A stretch of 64,000 nucleotides of DNA, taken from the NCBI GenBank assembly GCA_910579135.1, contig CAJTTM010000001.1, positions 1 through 64,000 of the forward strand. The letters are read 5' to 3'. The notes beneath the pieces were generated by a model. It did not search any database. It saw nothing but the letters and a program-made list of their open reading frames with translations, and was not told the DNA's origin. The first letter of the stretch is position 1; every line of letters starts with the position of its first letter. A program made the position numbers and the translations under genes. Positions 54,225 through 62,727 of the stretch are shown one piece after another. Source of the DNA: an uncultured Erysipelotrichales bacterium. GTDB lineage: Bacteria; Bacillota_I; Bacilli_A; Erysipelotrichales; Coprobacillaceae.

Positions 54225-55138
54225 TGCAGATTATTTATTTAGATGAAAATGTTCAATTCAATAAGGAGAAGATTGTCAGTGCGATTGGTTTTTTTGATGG
54301 TTTACATTTAGGTCATATGAAATTAGTTGATGAAGTGATTCATATAGCTAATAAAAAGGGTTATAAAAAAGCATTGATGACTTTTGATCATCATCCACTT
54401 TATGTTTTAGGCAAGATAGATACTGAATATCATATAACATCTATGGATGATAGAATTCATTTATTAGAGGAAAAAGGCATAGACTATTTATTTATTATTT
54501 GTTTTACTAAAGAAGTCTCTCAAACATCTTATAAAGATTTTATAAAAAGATATTTATTGAATCTTCATATTGTTCATGTTGTTTGCGGTTTTGATTTTCA
54601 CTTTGGAAGTAAAAACGAAGGAGATTGTTTTAAACTCAAAGATCATGATCCAAGTTTACTTCAAGTAAGTATTATTGATGAAGTCCTTTATCAAGAAAAG
54701 AAAGTGTCTTCAACACGTTTAAGAGAGGCTATCGAAGAAGGAAATATGGAATTAACAACAATTCTTTTAGGTAGACATTATACTATTCATGGAGAAGTTA
54801 TAGAAGGTAGAAAGATAGGAAGACAATTAGGATTTCCTACTGCTAATATTGATTATTCATCTTATCTATTACCTAAAAGAGGTGTCTATGCAGTTTATGT
54901 TTTTATAAATCATAAAAAATATTTAGGAATGTGTAATATTGGTTATAATCCAACTGTAGGGATATTACCTCAAAAATCAGTTGAAGTGAATATATTTGAT
55001 TTTGATGAAGATATATATGGTATAGATATAAGTTTATCCTTTTTAAAAATGATAAGGGGAGAATGGCATTTTCAAACAAAAGAAGAGTTAATAAGGCAAT
55101 TAAACAAGGATAAAAAAAGCATTAAAGATAATTTTTAA
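54224..55138 (+). CDS. ribF: bifunctional riboflavin kinase/FAD synthetase
   Basis: 304 residues. N-terminal nucleotidyltransferase with GFFDGLHLGHMKL and STRLREAIEEG, C-terminal flavokinase with GRKIGRQLGFPTANI and VEVNIFDFDEDIYG. Makes FMN and FAD. Coupled to truB. Confidence 0.96.
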   Translation: MQIIYLDENVQFNKEKIVSAIGFFDGLHLGHMKLVDEVIHIANKKGYKKALMTFDHHPLYVLGKIDTEYHITSMDDRIHLLEEKGIDYLFIICFTKEVSQTSYKDFIKRYLLNLHIVHVVCGFDFHFGSKNEGDCFKLKDHDPSLLQVSIIDEVLYQEKKVSSTRLREAIEEGNMELTTILLGRHYTIHGEVIEGRKIGRQLGFPTANIDYSSYLLPKRGVYAVYVFINHKKYLGMCNIGYNPTVGILPQKSVEVNIFDFDEDIYGIDISLSFLKMIRGEWHFQTKEELIRQLNKDKKSIKDNF

Positions 55139-55147
55139 TGCTTTTTT
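55115..55147 (+). terminator. ribF terminator
   Basis: Arms AAAAGCATTAAA (55115-55126) and TTTAATGCTTTT (55134-55145), T run; overlaps the ribF end. Confidence 0.8.
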
Positions 55148-55148
55148 G

Positions 55149-55179
55149 TTGACATTCACCTAAGGGGATAGTGTAAAAA
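55149..55179 (+). promoter_or_regulatory. MerR-type promoter with 19 bp spacer
   Basis: -35 TTGACA (55149-55154), 19 bp spacer (55155-55173) with imperfect dyad CACCTAAGGGGATAGTG, -10 TAAAAA (55174-55179). The long spacer with a dyad between the boxes is the hallmark of MerR-activated promoters, here just before a MerR gene: autoregulation. Confidence 0.7.
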
Positions 55180-55197
55180 GAATGTGAGGTGATAGTA

Positions 55198-56481
55198 ATG
55201 AAGATACAAGATGTTGAACAAAAAACGAATTTATCTAAAAAAGCAATACGTTATTATGAAGAAAAAGAACTTATTAACATAAAAAGAAATGGAAATGGAT
55301 ATAGAGATTATACCGAAGATAATATCAAAGAACTTCTTTGTATTAAACTGTATCGTAAATGTGGATTATCAATAGAACAGATTAAAGAAGTACAAGATCA
55401 TTCAGAGAAATTAGATGAACTTTTATATGATAGGATATCTGAATATGATAAAAAAGATTTAGAAATAAAAGAAGAGAAAGAATTATGTTTAGATGTTATA
55501 CGCGCTAAGGGAAAGTATGATAATTTATTTGAATATATTGAATTTAGAGAATCAGAGGAAGTGAATTCTTTTCTTAATAAAATATTAGATACTCCTAAAC
55601 GTACATTAGCAATTCAATTGTTTCAAACACTCATATTATTAGGACCAATATTGAATTTCTTTTTATATTATAACGATAATCATCCAGAAAGATTATTTTG
55701 GTGTTTTATTCTTTCTATAATTGCGACTATGATTTTAACACTTTCATGGAGAAATTTTCTAAAAGAATATAAGTTTCATAAGGAAACAATGAAAGAAGGA
55801 CTATTACATACATTAAGAATATTATCGCTTATGGTTATTTTTGTAGTCATTATTGTAGGTGGTTTTGTAGGTATTACTCAATTACAGTATTCTCTATATA
55901 TGAAAGATTCATTTTATATTCTAGCCCAATCTAAATTTTCTATTTTCTTTGTATTGATTGCTATTGCATCTACTATGGTTTTTGCTTTATCTCAATATTC
56001 TTTACATTTTGATTTTGATGAATATAGTGAATATATTAGTATAGCAAACTGGCTCAAAAAACATATTTTGATTTATTTTTCTGTTTGTTTATTTGCAGTA
56101 TATTTTATTTTAACGAGTGTTACAGCTATTTCTAATGATAAAATTGAATATCATTCTCTTATACGTCCTTTTGGTATTATATATTCTTATCAAGATATTG
56201 AAAGTATTGAATGTGGGTTTTATAAGAATAGTTTATTCTATTTACATGATAAAGGTGATTTTTATTATAAATTAAATATGAAAGATGGAAAAACAATATC
56301 ACTAGAAGAAATTCAAACAACTAGTCAATTTGAAGATGATACATATAGTGAAATTGAATATTTTGATTCACAAGTGATGAAATATAATATTAAAAAGATA
56401 TCTAGTGATCAATATAGTCAATATAATACTTTAGATAAAGTATTCGTTAAACGATTTCTTTCAATTATCAATAATAAATAA
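55198..56481 (+). CDS. MerR-family regulator fused to a membrane domain
   Basis: About 427 residues. N-terminal MerR winged helix (1-70; QKTNLSKKAIRYYEEKELI and GYRDYTEDNIKELLCIKLYR), a helical linker (70-130), then four or five hydrophobic helices (about 140-320; LIRI-like LFQTLILLGPILNFFLYY, CFILSIIATMILTLSW, ILSLMVIFVVIIVGGFVG, FFVLIAIASTMVFALS, IYFSVCLFAVYFILTS) and a soluble C-terminal ~100 residues. It should be a membrane-tethered transcription factor. Promoter has the MerR 19 bp spacer. ATG 55198 fits SD GAGGTGATAG. Confidence 0.85.
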   Translation: MKIQDVEQKTNLSKKAIRYYEEKELINIKRNGNGYRDYTEDNIKELLCIKLYRKCGLSIEQIKEVQDHSEKLDELLYDRISEYDKKDLEIKEEKELCLDVIRAKGKYDNLFEYIEFRESEEVNSFLNKILDTPKRTLAIQLFQTLILLGPILNFFLYYNDNHPERLFWCFILSIIATMILTLSWRNFLKEYKFHKETMKEGLLHTLRILSLMVIFVVIIVGGFVGITQLQYSLYMKDSFYILAQSKFSIFFVLIAIASTMVFALSQYSLHFDFDEYSEYISIANWLKKHILIYFSVCLFAVYFILTSVTAISNDKIEYHSLIRPFGIIYSYQDIESIECGFYKNSLFYLHDKGDFYYKLNMKDGKTISLEEIQTTSQFEDDTYSEIEYFDSQVMKYNIKKISSDQYSQYNTLDKVFVKRFLSIINNK

Positions 56482-56514
56482 CAAAAAGATGGATATACTA
56501 TGTAAGGTGATTTT

Positions 56515-57369
56515 ATGTCAATATATATCCATCTTTTTATTGCAAGTTTATTTTGGGGGTTAAATGTTATTGTAATGAAGATATTACTTAATGAAATCCC
56601 ATTTTTATTTTTAGCAAGTTTAAGGGTTCTATTATCCTGTTTATGTTTATATTTTTATATGAAAGTTAAGCATATCCATAGAGAAAAAATAGAAATATCT
56701 CATGTTTTAATGATTTCTTTGTTTGGTATTTATTTGAATTTCTTTTTTACTTTCTGTGGAATGCAAAGTGTAAAAGGGGTAGATAACGCTCTAATCAATG
56801 CTTTATCTCCATCTATTACTCTTTTGATTTCTTTTTTGGTATTACGTAATCATCTAACAAAGAATGAAATTATAGGTGTTATATTATCTTTATTTGCTTT
56901 TTGTCTTTCTATTCATTTTCAATTTTTATCTTTAAAATTAGGTTTTTATTTCATGTTATTAGGAAGTTTATGTTATATGATTTCTCATATCTATATTCAA
57001 AAGAATAAGTTATCTCATTCTTTTTCACTTGTTTTTTATCAATTGTTATTAGGATTTCTTTTTTTATTAATCCATGCTTTATTTTTAAATCAAGTTAATC
57101 TCTCTATCTTTTATCATATTTCTTTTTTTTATTGGATTTTATTTATTGTTATTTCTGGTATAGGTTTTGCTTATATACAAGTCATCTATATGAAAGCTGT
57201 TAATTCTATTGGAGCATTAAAGACAAGTTTTTTCTTATCTTTTAATCCTATTATCACATATATTGGTTCATTGTTGTTTTTAAATGAAAAGATTGATTAT
57301 TTACATATTGTTTCATTTATAATCTTAATTATTTCTATTGTATTGGCAAATCATTCTAAAAATAATTAA
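56515..57369 (+). CDS. EamA (DMT) family transporter
   Basis: 284 residues, ten predicted helices in two EamA repeats (SLFWGLNVIVMKILL at the start; ALKTSFFLSFNPIITYIGS near the end). Exports or imports a small metabolite, substrate unknown. Gene begins 33 bp after the MerR gene and could be its target. SD AAGGTGA. Confidence 0.87.
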   Translation: MSIYIHLFIASLFWGLNVIVMKILLNEIPFLFLASLRVLLSCLCLYFYMKVKHIHREKIEISHVLMISLFGIYLNFFFTFCGMQSVKGVDNALINALSPSITLLISFLVLRNHLTKNEIIGVILSLFAFCLSIHFQFLSLKLGFYFMLLGSLCYMISHIYIQKNKLSHSFSLVFYQLLLGFLFLLIHALFLNQVNLSIFYHISFFYWILFIVISGIGFAYIQVIYMKAVNSIGALKTSFFLSFNPIITYIGSLLFLNEKIDYLHIVSFIILIISIVLANHSKNN

Positions 57370-57400
57370 ATTTTATGTTATAATGTTTGAGGTGATTATA

Positions 57401-57955
57401 ATGGAAATGTTAGATATTATAGATGAAAAAGGTAATCCTACAGGAGAAATCATTGATAGGAGTATAGCTCATTTAAATGGAATAAGACATAGAACAGCTC
57501 ATGTATGGATACTACGAAAAAAGAATAATAGAATACAAGTTCTTCTTCAAAAAAGAAGTGTCCATAAAGATTCTTATCCTGATTGTTATGATATATCAAG
57601 TGCAGGTCATATTTTAGCTGGATGTGATTATATTGAATCTGCTTTAAGAGAATTGAAAGAAGAGTTAGGGGTAAGTGTTAGAGAAGATGAATTAGTATTT
57701 GCAGGAATTAGGAACTTAGAATATAAAGATGTTTTTCATCATCAAGTCTTTCATGATGTTGAAGTCAGTTATATTTATGTTTTAGAAATGGATAGAGAGG
57801 ACTTTGTTTTACAAAAAGAAGAAGTAAGTGAGGTCCAATGGTTTGATTTTGATGAATGTTATCAAATGGTTATCAATAATACCTTTAAACATTGTATTTA
57901 CACAGAAGAATTAGATATTGTCAAAGAGGGAATAAAACAGTTGAATTTCTTTTAA
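57401..57955 (+). CDS. NUDIX hydrolase (IPP-isomerase-like)
   Basis: 184 residues. The NUDIX box reads GHILAGCDYIESALRELKEE(LG), matching G-x5-E-x7-RE-x2-EE-x-G except that Cys stands at the first Glu. The layout (DEKGNPTGEIIDRS, HRTAHVWI, DISSAGH) matches NUDIX proteins annotated as isopentenyl-PP-isomerase-like but probably acting on other substrates. ATG 57401 behind GAGGTGA; an in-frame upstream start at 57338 would overlap the transporter. Confidence 0.87.
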   Translation: MEMLDIIDEKGNPTGEIIDRSIAHLNGIRHRTAHVWILRKKNNRIQVLLQKRSVHKDSYPDCYDISSAGHILAGCDYIESALRELKEELGVSVREDELVFAGIRNLEYKDVFHHQVFHDVEVSYIYVLEMDREDFVLQKEEVSEVQWFDFDECYQMVINNTFKHCIYTEELDIVKEGIKQLNFF

Positions 57956-57961
57956 ATTGTC

Positions 57962-58072
57962 TTGACTTATCATAAATATTCTTTATAATAACAATTACGG
58001 CGACCACTAGGATATAAGAGGCTCCGACCTATGTCTTGGGGTTTGCTAAGTTTAAATAAGGAGGATATAAAA
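57962..58072 (+). promoter_or_regulatory. rpsO promoter and leader
   Basis: -35 TTGACT (57962-57967), 16 bp spacer, -10 TATAAT (57984-57989), then an ~80 nt GC-richer structured leader (GGCGACCACTAGG..., CTCCGACCTATG) before rpsO. S15 autoregulates through leaders in several bacteria; this one is a candidate. Confidence 0.65.
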
Positions 58073-58339
58073 ATGTTAACTAAAGAAGAAAAACAAGCTA
58101 TCATGAAAGAATACGCTAGAAGTGAAGGAGATACAGGTTCTCCAGAAGTTCAAATCGCTGTATTAACTGCTGATATCAACAAATTAAATGAACATTTCAA
58201 AGTTCATAAAAAAGATCATCATTCAAATAGAGGTCTTTTAAAGAAGGTTGGTAGAAGAAGAGATTTATTAAAATATCTTAGAAATAAAGATGTTGAAAGA
58301 TACAGTGCTTTAGTAGCAAAATTAGGATTAAGAAGATAA
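58073..58339 (+). CDS. rpsO: 30S ribosomal protein S15
   Basis: 88 residues, all S15 features: MLTKEEKQAIMKEY, GDTGSPEVQIAVLT, HFKVHKKDHHSNRGLL and RRRDLLKYL. ATG 58073 follows AAGGAGGA; an in-frame upstream start at 58031 lies within the leader. pnp follows mgtE, near the classic rpsO-pnp pair. Confidence 0.97.
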   Translation: MLTKEEKQAIMKEYARSEGDTGSPEVQIAVLTADINKLNEHFKVHKKDHHSNRGLLKKVGRRRDLLKYLRNKDVERYSALVAKLGLRR

Positions 58340-58360
58340 TTGATATCTTCTTTTCTTTTT
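58331..58360 (+). terminator. rpsO terminator
   Basis: Arms AGAAGATA (58331-58338) and TATCTTCT (58344-58351), then T-rich tail. Confidence 0.75.
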
Positions 58361-58413
58361 TGAGTTTTGGTTGTATAATGTTGTTAGTAATTGTCATGAA
58401 AGGATGTGGTTGT

Positions 58414-58506
58414 ATGTTTAATTTAGATAATGATGTTCCTTTACTGTGTTTTACATGCAATAATATTTTGGAGGGACAATTATGGATGAAAGAATTGAAG
58501 AATTAG
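58414..58506 (+). CDS. possible 30-residue leader peptide overlapping mgtE
   Basis: Begins ATG 58414 behind AAGGATG and runs MFNLDNDVPLLCFTCNN to TAG 58504-58506, overlapping the mgtE start by 25 bp in another frame. Contains a C-x2-C. Could be a regulatory leader for the Mg transporter or an accidental frame. Confidence 0.3.
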   Translation: MFNLDNDVPLLCFTCNNILEGQLWMKELKN

Positions 58507-59840
58507 AAATTAAAATTAAAGAATTATTAAAACAAAAAGAATATCATGCGATTAGAAATTTATTAGAAGATAGCAATGAAGCTGATATTGCTGAAATTAT
58601 TGAAACAATTGAAGATGAAGATGATGTTGTACGTGTATTTAGATTATTATCTAAAGATAGTGCAGCCGAAGTATTCTCTCATATTCCTATTGAATATGAA
58701 AAGATGATCATTGAATCATTAACTAATCAAGAGATTGGTCAAATCATGAATGAACTATATTCTGATGATGCTGTTGATATGCTTGAAGAAATGCCAGCTA
58801 ATGTTGTAAAAAAAGTGTTAGCTGCAACTGATAGTGAAACACGTAGAGATATTAATAGTTTATTGAAATATCCAGAGGATTCAGCAGGAAGTGTCATGAC
58901 TGTTGAGTTTGTTGATTTGCGAGCTTATATGAGCATTGCTGAGGCGATTGAAAGAATTAGAAAAATAGGTGTTGATAAAGAAACAATCAATAACTGTTAT
59001 ATAACTGATGAACAAAAGTATTTAATTGGAACATTAACTTTAAGAGAAATTATTTTAGCTGGTGCAAATGAAAAAATTTCAGATTTAATGGAAGATAATG
59101 TTATTACAGTTCATACTTTAGATGACCAAGAAGAAGTAGCAAAACAATTTCAAAAGTACGACTTTTCTGTTATGCCAGTTGTAGATAATGAAAATCGTTT
59201 AGTTGGAATTATTACTGCTGATGATGTTATGGATATCTTAGAAGAAGAGGCAACAGAGGATATTGAAATGATGGCAGCCATTACTCCAACTGATCAACCA
59301 TATATGAAAACAAGTGTACTTGGTACATATAAGAAACGAATTCCTTGGTTATTGTTATTGATGATATCTGCATCAATTACTGGTAAGATCATTACAGGAT
59401 TTGAGGATGCCTTATCTGCTTGTGTCATTTTAACTGCTTTTATTCCTATGTTAATGGATACTGGAGGAAATTGTGGTTCTCAAGCGAGTGTATCAGTTAT
59501 TCGTGCTTTATCTTTGGATGAAGTTGAGTTTGGTGATTTACCATTAATTATATGGAAAGAAATGAAAGTTTCTATATTGGTTGGGTTGACTCTTGCGATT
59601 GCAAATTTCTTTAAGATTTTATTAATCGATCAAACAAGTATGTTAATTGCATTTGTTGTTTGTTTAACTTTACTTGTAACTGTCATAGGAGCAAAGTTTG
59701 TTGGTTGTACTTTGCCAGTAATCGCAAGTAAGCTAGGATTTGATCCTGCAGTTATGGCTAGTCCATTTATTACAACAATCGTAGATGCAATTTCATTGTT
59801 GGTTTATTTTAGTGTTGCAGGGATGTTTTTGAATATTTAA
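58482..59840 (+). CDS. mgtE: magnesium transporter MgtE
   Basis: 452 residues: N-terminal superhelical Mg-sensing domain (1-130), paired CBS domains (about 135-255), a linking helix and a five-helix C-terminal channel domain (DTGGNCGSQASVSVIRAL). Mg2+ uptake channel gated by cytoplasmic Mg. SD GGAGGGA. Confidence 0.95.
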   Translation: MDERIEELEIKIKELLKQKEYHAIRNLLEDSNEADIAEIIETIEDEDDVVRVFRLLSKDSAAEVFSHIPIEYEKMIIESLTNQEIGQIMNELYSDDAVDMLEEMPANVVKKVLAATDSETRRDINSLLKYPEDSAGSVMTVEFVDLRAYMSIAEAIERIRKIGVDKETINNCYITDEQKYLIGTLTLREIILAGANEKISDLMEDNVITVHTLDDQEEVAKQFQKYDFSVMPVVDNENRLVGIITADDVMDILEEEATEDIEMMAAITPTDQPYMKTSVLGTYKKRIPWLLLLMISASITGKIITGFEDALSACVILTAFIPMLMDTGGNCGSQASVSVIRALSLDEVEFGDLPLIIWKEMKVSILVGLTLAIANFFKILLIDQTSMLIAFVVCLTLLVTVIGAKFVGCTLPVIASKLGFDPAVMASPFITTIVDAISLLVYFSVAGMFLNI

Positions 59841-59863
59841 AGGACTTAATGTCCTTTTTATTT
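59839..59863 (+). terminator. mgtE terminator
   Basis: Arms AAAGGAC (59839-59845) and GTCCTTT (59851-59857), T run. Confidence 0.75.
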
Positions 59864-59891
59864 GTTATATTCAATATTTTTTAGAAAATTC

Positions 59892-59919
59892 TTGTTATTA
59901 TGGTTATTTATGCTATAAT
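59892..59919 (+). promoter_or_regulatory. pnp promoter
   Basis: -35 TTGTTA (59892-59897), 16 bp spacer, -10 TATAAT (59914-59919). Confidence 0.6.
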
Positions 59920-59949
59920 ATCAAAGATAATGAATGAGGTGGAAATGTA

Positions 59950-62088
59950 ATGTCAAAACAAGTGTTTAGTTTAGATTTTTATGGAAAGAAGATTGAAGTC
60001 GAAGTAGGAGAACTAGCAAAACAAGCTAATGGTAGTGTTTTAGTTCGTTATAATGATACAGTTATTCTTTCTACTGTTTGTGCTGGAAAAGAACCTAAAA
60101 ATGTTGATTTTTTCCCATTAACAGTTACATATGAAGAAAAGTTGTACTCAGTAGGTAAAATACCTGGAGGATTTTTGAAGAGAGAAGGACGTCCTAGTGA
60201 ACATGGAACTTTAACAGCAAGAATGATTGATCGTCCTATTAGACCATTATTTGCGGATGGTTTTAGAAATGAAGTTCAAAGTGTTAATACTGTTTTATCA
60301 GTTGATCAAGAAGCGAGTCCAGAAATGGCTGCAATGTTAGGAGCTTCACTTGCATTATGTCTTTCAGATATTCCTTTCAATGGTCCTATTGCAGGAGTTA
60401 ATGTTGGATTAATTGATGGTGAATTTATTATTAATGGCTCACCTGAACAAATGGAAGTTAGTGAAATTAACCTTGAAGTTGCAGGAACAAAAGATGCTAT
60501 TAACATGGTTGAAGCTGATGCTAAAGAAGTTAGTGAAGAAACAATGTTAGAAGCATTAATGTTTGGTCATGAAGCAATTAAACAACTTATTGCTTTTGAA
60601 GAAGAAGTTGTTGCTGCTTGTGGTAAAGAAAAAATTGAAATTCCATTATTTGAATTAGATGAAAATATTGTTAATGAAGTGACTTTAAGAGCTAATGATG
60701 AAATGGTAAAAGCTGTATCAATTCCTGGTAAATTAGAAAGATATGCTAGAATTGATGAAATTATGGCTGAAGTATTAGCTGAATATGAAAGTAAAGAATA
60801 TGAAAATGATGAAGTGAAAGCTGATACATTACATCAAGTTGATATTGTTTTACATGATTTAGAGAAAAATGAAGTACGTCGTTTAATTACTGAAGATAAA
60901 GTAAGACCAGATGGAAGAAAGATTGATGAAATTAGACCATTAGATTCGCAAGTTGATTTATTACCTCGTGTTCATGGTTCTGCTTTATTTACTCGTGGAG
61001 AAACACAAGTTTTATCAGTAACAACATTAGGAGCCTTAGGTGAAGTTCAAAAAATTGATGGTTTAGGTTTAGAAGATCAAAAACGTTTTATGCATCATTA
61101 TAACTTCCCACCATATAGTGTTGGAGAAACAGGAAGAATGGGTTCACCTGGTAGAAGAGAAATTGGACATGGTGCTTTAGGTGAAAGAGCATTAAGACAA
61201 GTTTTACCAAGTGAAGAAGAGTTTCCATATGCAATTCGTACTGTAGCAGAAGTTTTAGAATCAAATGGTTCTTCATCTCAAGCTTCTATTTGTGCTGGTA
61301 CAATGTCTTTGATGGCTGCTGGTGTACCTATTAAGAGTCCAGTTGCTGGAGTGGCTATGGGATTAGTTAAAAAAGGTGAGGATTATACAATTTTAACTGA
61401 TATTCAAGGTATGGAAGATCATTTAGGTGATATGGACTTTAAAGTAGCAGGTACAAATGATGGTATTGTTGCTTTACAAATGGATATAAAGATTGATGGT
61501 ATTACAAAAGAAATCTTACAAGAAGCTTTAGCTCAAGCGAAAAAAGCAAGAGCTGAAATTATGGATAATATGATGCAAGCTATCAAAGAACCTAGAGATG
61601 AATTATCTCCATATGCTCCAAAAGTATTCTCTATGAAGATTGAAGTTGAACAAATTAGAGATGTTATTGGTAAAGGTGGAGAAACAATCAATGATATTAT
61701 CGATAAATGTGATAATGTTAAGATTGATATTTCTCAAGAAGGATTAGTTACAATCTATCATTCTGACTATGAAGCAATTGATAGAGCAAGAGCTATGATT
61801 GAAGCCATTACTAAAAAAGCTGAAGTAGGAGAAATCTATGATGGTAAAGTTGTAAGGGTTGAAGACAAGTTTGCTTTTGTGGAATTGTTTGAAGGAACAA
61901 ACGGTTTCTTACATGTAGGTGATGTTGCTCACGAAAGAATTGGAAAAGTTTCAGATGTTTTAAAATTAGGTGATGTTGTTAAAGTTAAGGTAACAAAAAT
62001 TACTGATAAAGGAGTTAATGTATCAAGAAAAGCCTTACTTCCAAAGCCGATTCCTCAAAAGAAGAAAGAGGAACCAGCAGGTGAGTAA
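59950..62088 (+). CDS. pnp: polyribonucleotide nucleotidyltransferase (PNPase)
   Basis: 712 residues: two RNase PH domains (FFPLTVTYEEK, GGFLKREGRPSE; ALFTRGETQVLSVTTLG, GSPGRREIGHGALGERAL), then KH (IRDVIGKGGETINDI) and S1 (GEIYDGKVVRVEDKFAFVE). 3'-5' phosphorolytic RNA decay. Maf gene overlaps its end by 8 bp. Confidence 0.97.
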   Translation: MSKQVFSLDFYGKKIEVEVGELAKQANGSVLVRYNDTVILSTVCAGKEPKNVDFFPLTVTYEEKLYSVGKIPGGFLKREGRPSEHGTLTARMIDRPIRPLFADGFRNEVQSVNTVLSVDQEASPEMAAMLGASLALCLSDIPFNGPIAGVNVGLIDGEFIINGSPEQMEVSEINLEVAGTKDAINMVEADAKEVSEETMLEALMFGHEAIKQLIAFEEEVVAACGKEKIEIPLFELDENIVNEVTLRANDEMVKAVSIPGKLERYARIDEIMAEVLAEYESKEYENDEVKADTLHQVDIVLHDLEKNEVRRLITEDKVRPDGRKIDEIRPLDSQVDLLPRVHGSALFTRGETQVLSVTTLGALGEVQKIDGLGLEDQKRFMHHYNFPPYSVGETGRMGSPGRREIGHGALGERALRQVLPSEEEFPYAIRTVAEVLESNGSSSQASICAGTMSLMAAGVPIKSPVAGVAMGLVKKGEDYTILTDIQGMEDHLGDMDFKVAGTNDGIVALQMDIKIDGITKEILQEALAQAKKARAEIMDNMMQAIKEPRDELSPYAPKVFSMKIEVEQIRDVIGKGGETINDIIDKCDNVKIDISQEGLVTIYHSDYEAIDRARAMIEAITKKAEVGEIYDGKVVRVEDKFAFVELFEGTNGFLHVGDVAHERIGKVSDVLKLGDVVKVKVTKITDKGVNVSRKALLPKPIPQKKKEEPAGE

Positions 62089-62635
62089 AATTATTCTTGC
62101 TAGCAATTCTCCTAGAAGAAAAGATTTACTAGAAAGAGAGGGCGTCGACTTTATTGTCGATGCTTCTTCGATAAATGAAGTGATGGATGAAACTTTAGAG
62201 ATTGAAGAGAGATTAATGAAACTTGCTAGTGAAAAGGCTTATCCTATTCATTTGAAATATCCTGAGGATATTGTTATAGGTGCTGATACAATCGTTTATC
62301 ATGATCATCAAATCATTGGAAAAGCTAGAAATGAAAATCATGCTAGAGAAATATTAAATTCATTAAGTCAAAGTACTCATCGTGTTTATAGTGCAGTAGC
62401 CATTTATAATAAGGATGAACTTATAACTTTTATTGATTATACTGATGTTTATTTTAAGGATATTTCATTAATGATTGATGGTTATATTGATTCTAAAGAT
62501 TGGATTGGTAAAGCAGGTGCCTATGGGATTCAAAGTAAAGCAGATATATTTGTTGATCATATTGAAGGGGATATTGATACTGTTATTGGCTTACCTGTAA
62601 AAAGAATCATTAAGATGATTGAAGATATGCAATAA
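62081..62635 (+). CDS. maf: Maf/YhdE nucleoside triphosphate pyrophosphatase
   Basis: 184 residues from GTG 62081, N-terminus SKIILASNSPRRKDLLE, then DTIVYHDHQIIGKARN, HRVYSAVAIY and KAGAYGIQ. House-cleaning dTTP/UTP pyrophosphatase of Maf type. Longer in-frame starts lie inside pnp and are not used. SD GCAGGTG is within the last codons of pnp. Confidence 0.93.
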   Translation: MSKIILASNSPRRKDLLEREGVDFIVDASSINEVMDETLEIEERLMKLASEKAYPIHLKYPEDIVIGADTIVYHDHQIIGKARNENHAREILNSLSQSTHRVYSAVAIYNKDELITFIDYTDVYFKDISLMIDGYIDSKDWIGKAGAYGIQSKADIFVDHIEGDIDTVIGLPVKRIIKMIEDMQ

Positions 62636-62663
62636 AAGATTATTGAATTCAGTTATTTTTTTG

Positions 62664-62692
62664 TTGCACTCTTGTTAATTTTTTATTATACT
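62664..62692 (+). promoter_or_regulatory. pfkA promoter
   Basis: -35 TTGCAC (62664-62669), 17 bp spacer, -10 TATACT (62687-62692), 36 bp before the ATG. Confidence 0.65.
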
Positions 62693-62727
62693 AGTTAGGG
62701 AAGAAAAAATATGGAGGATGATATCAT

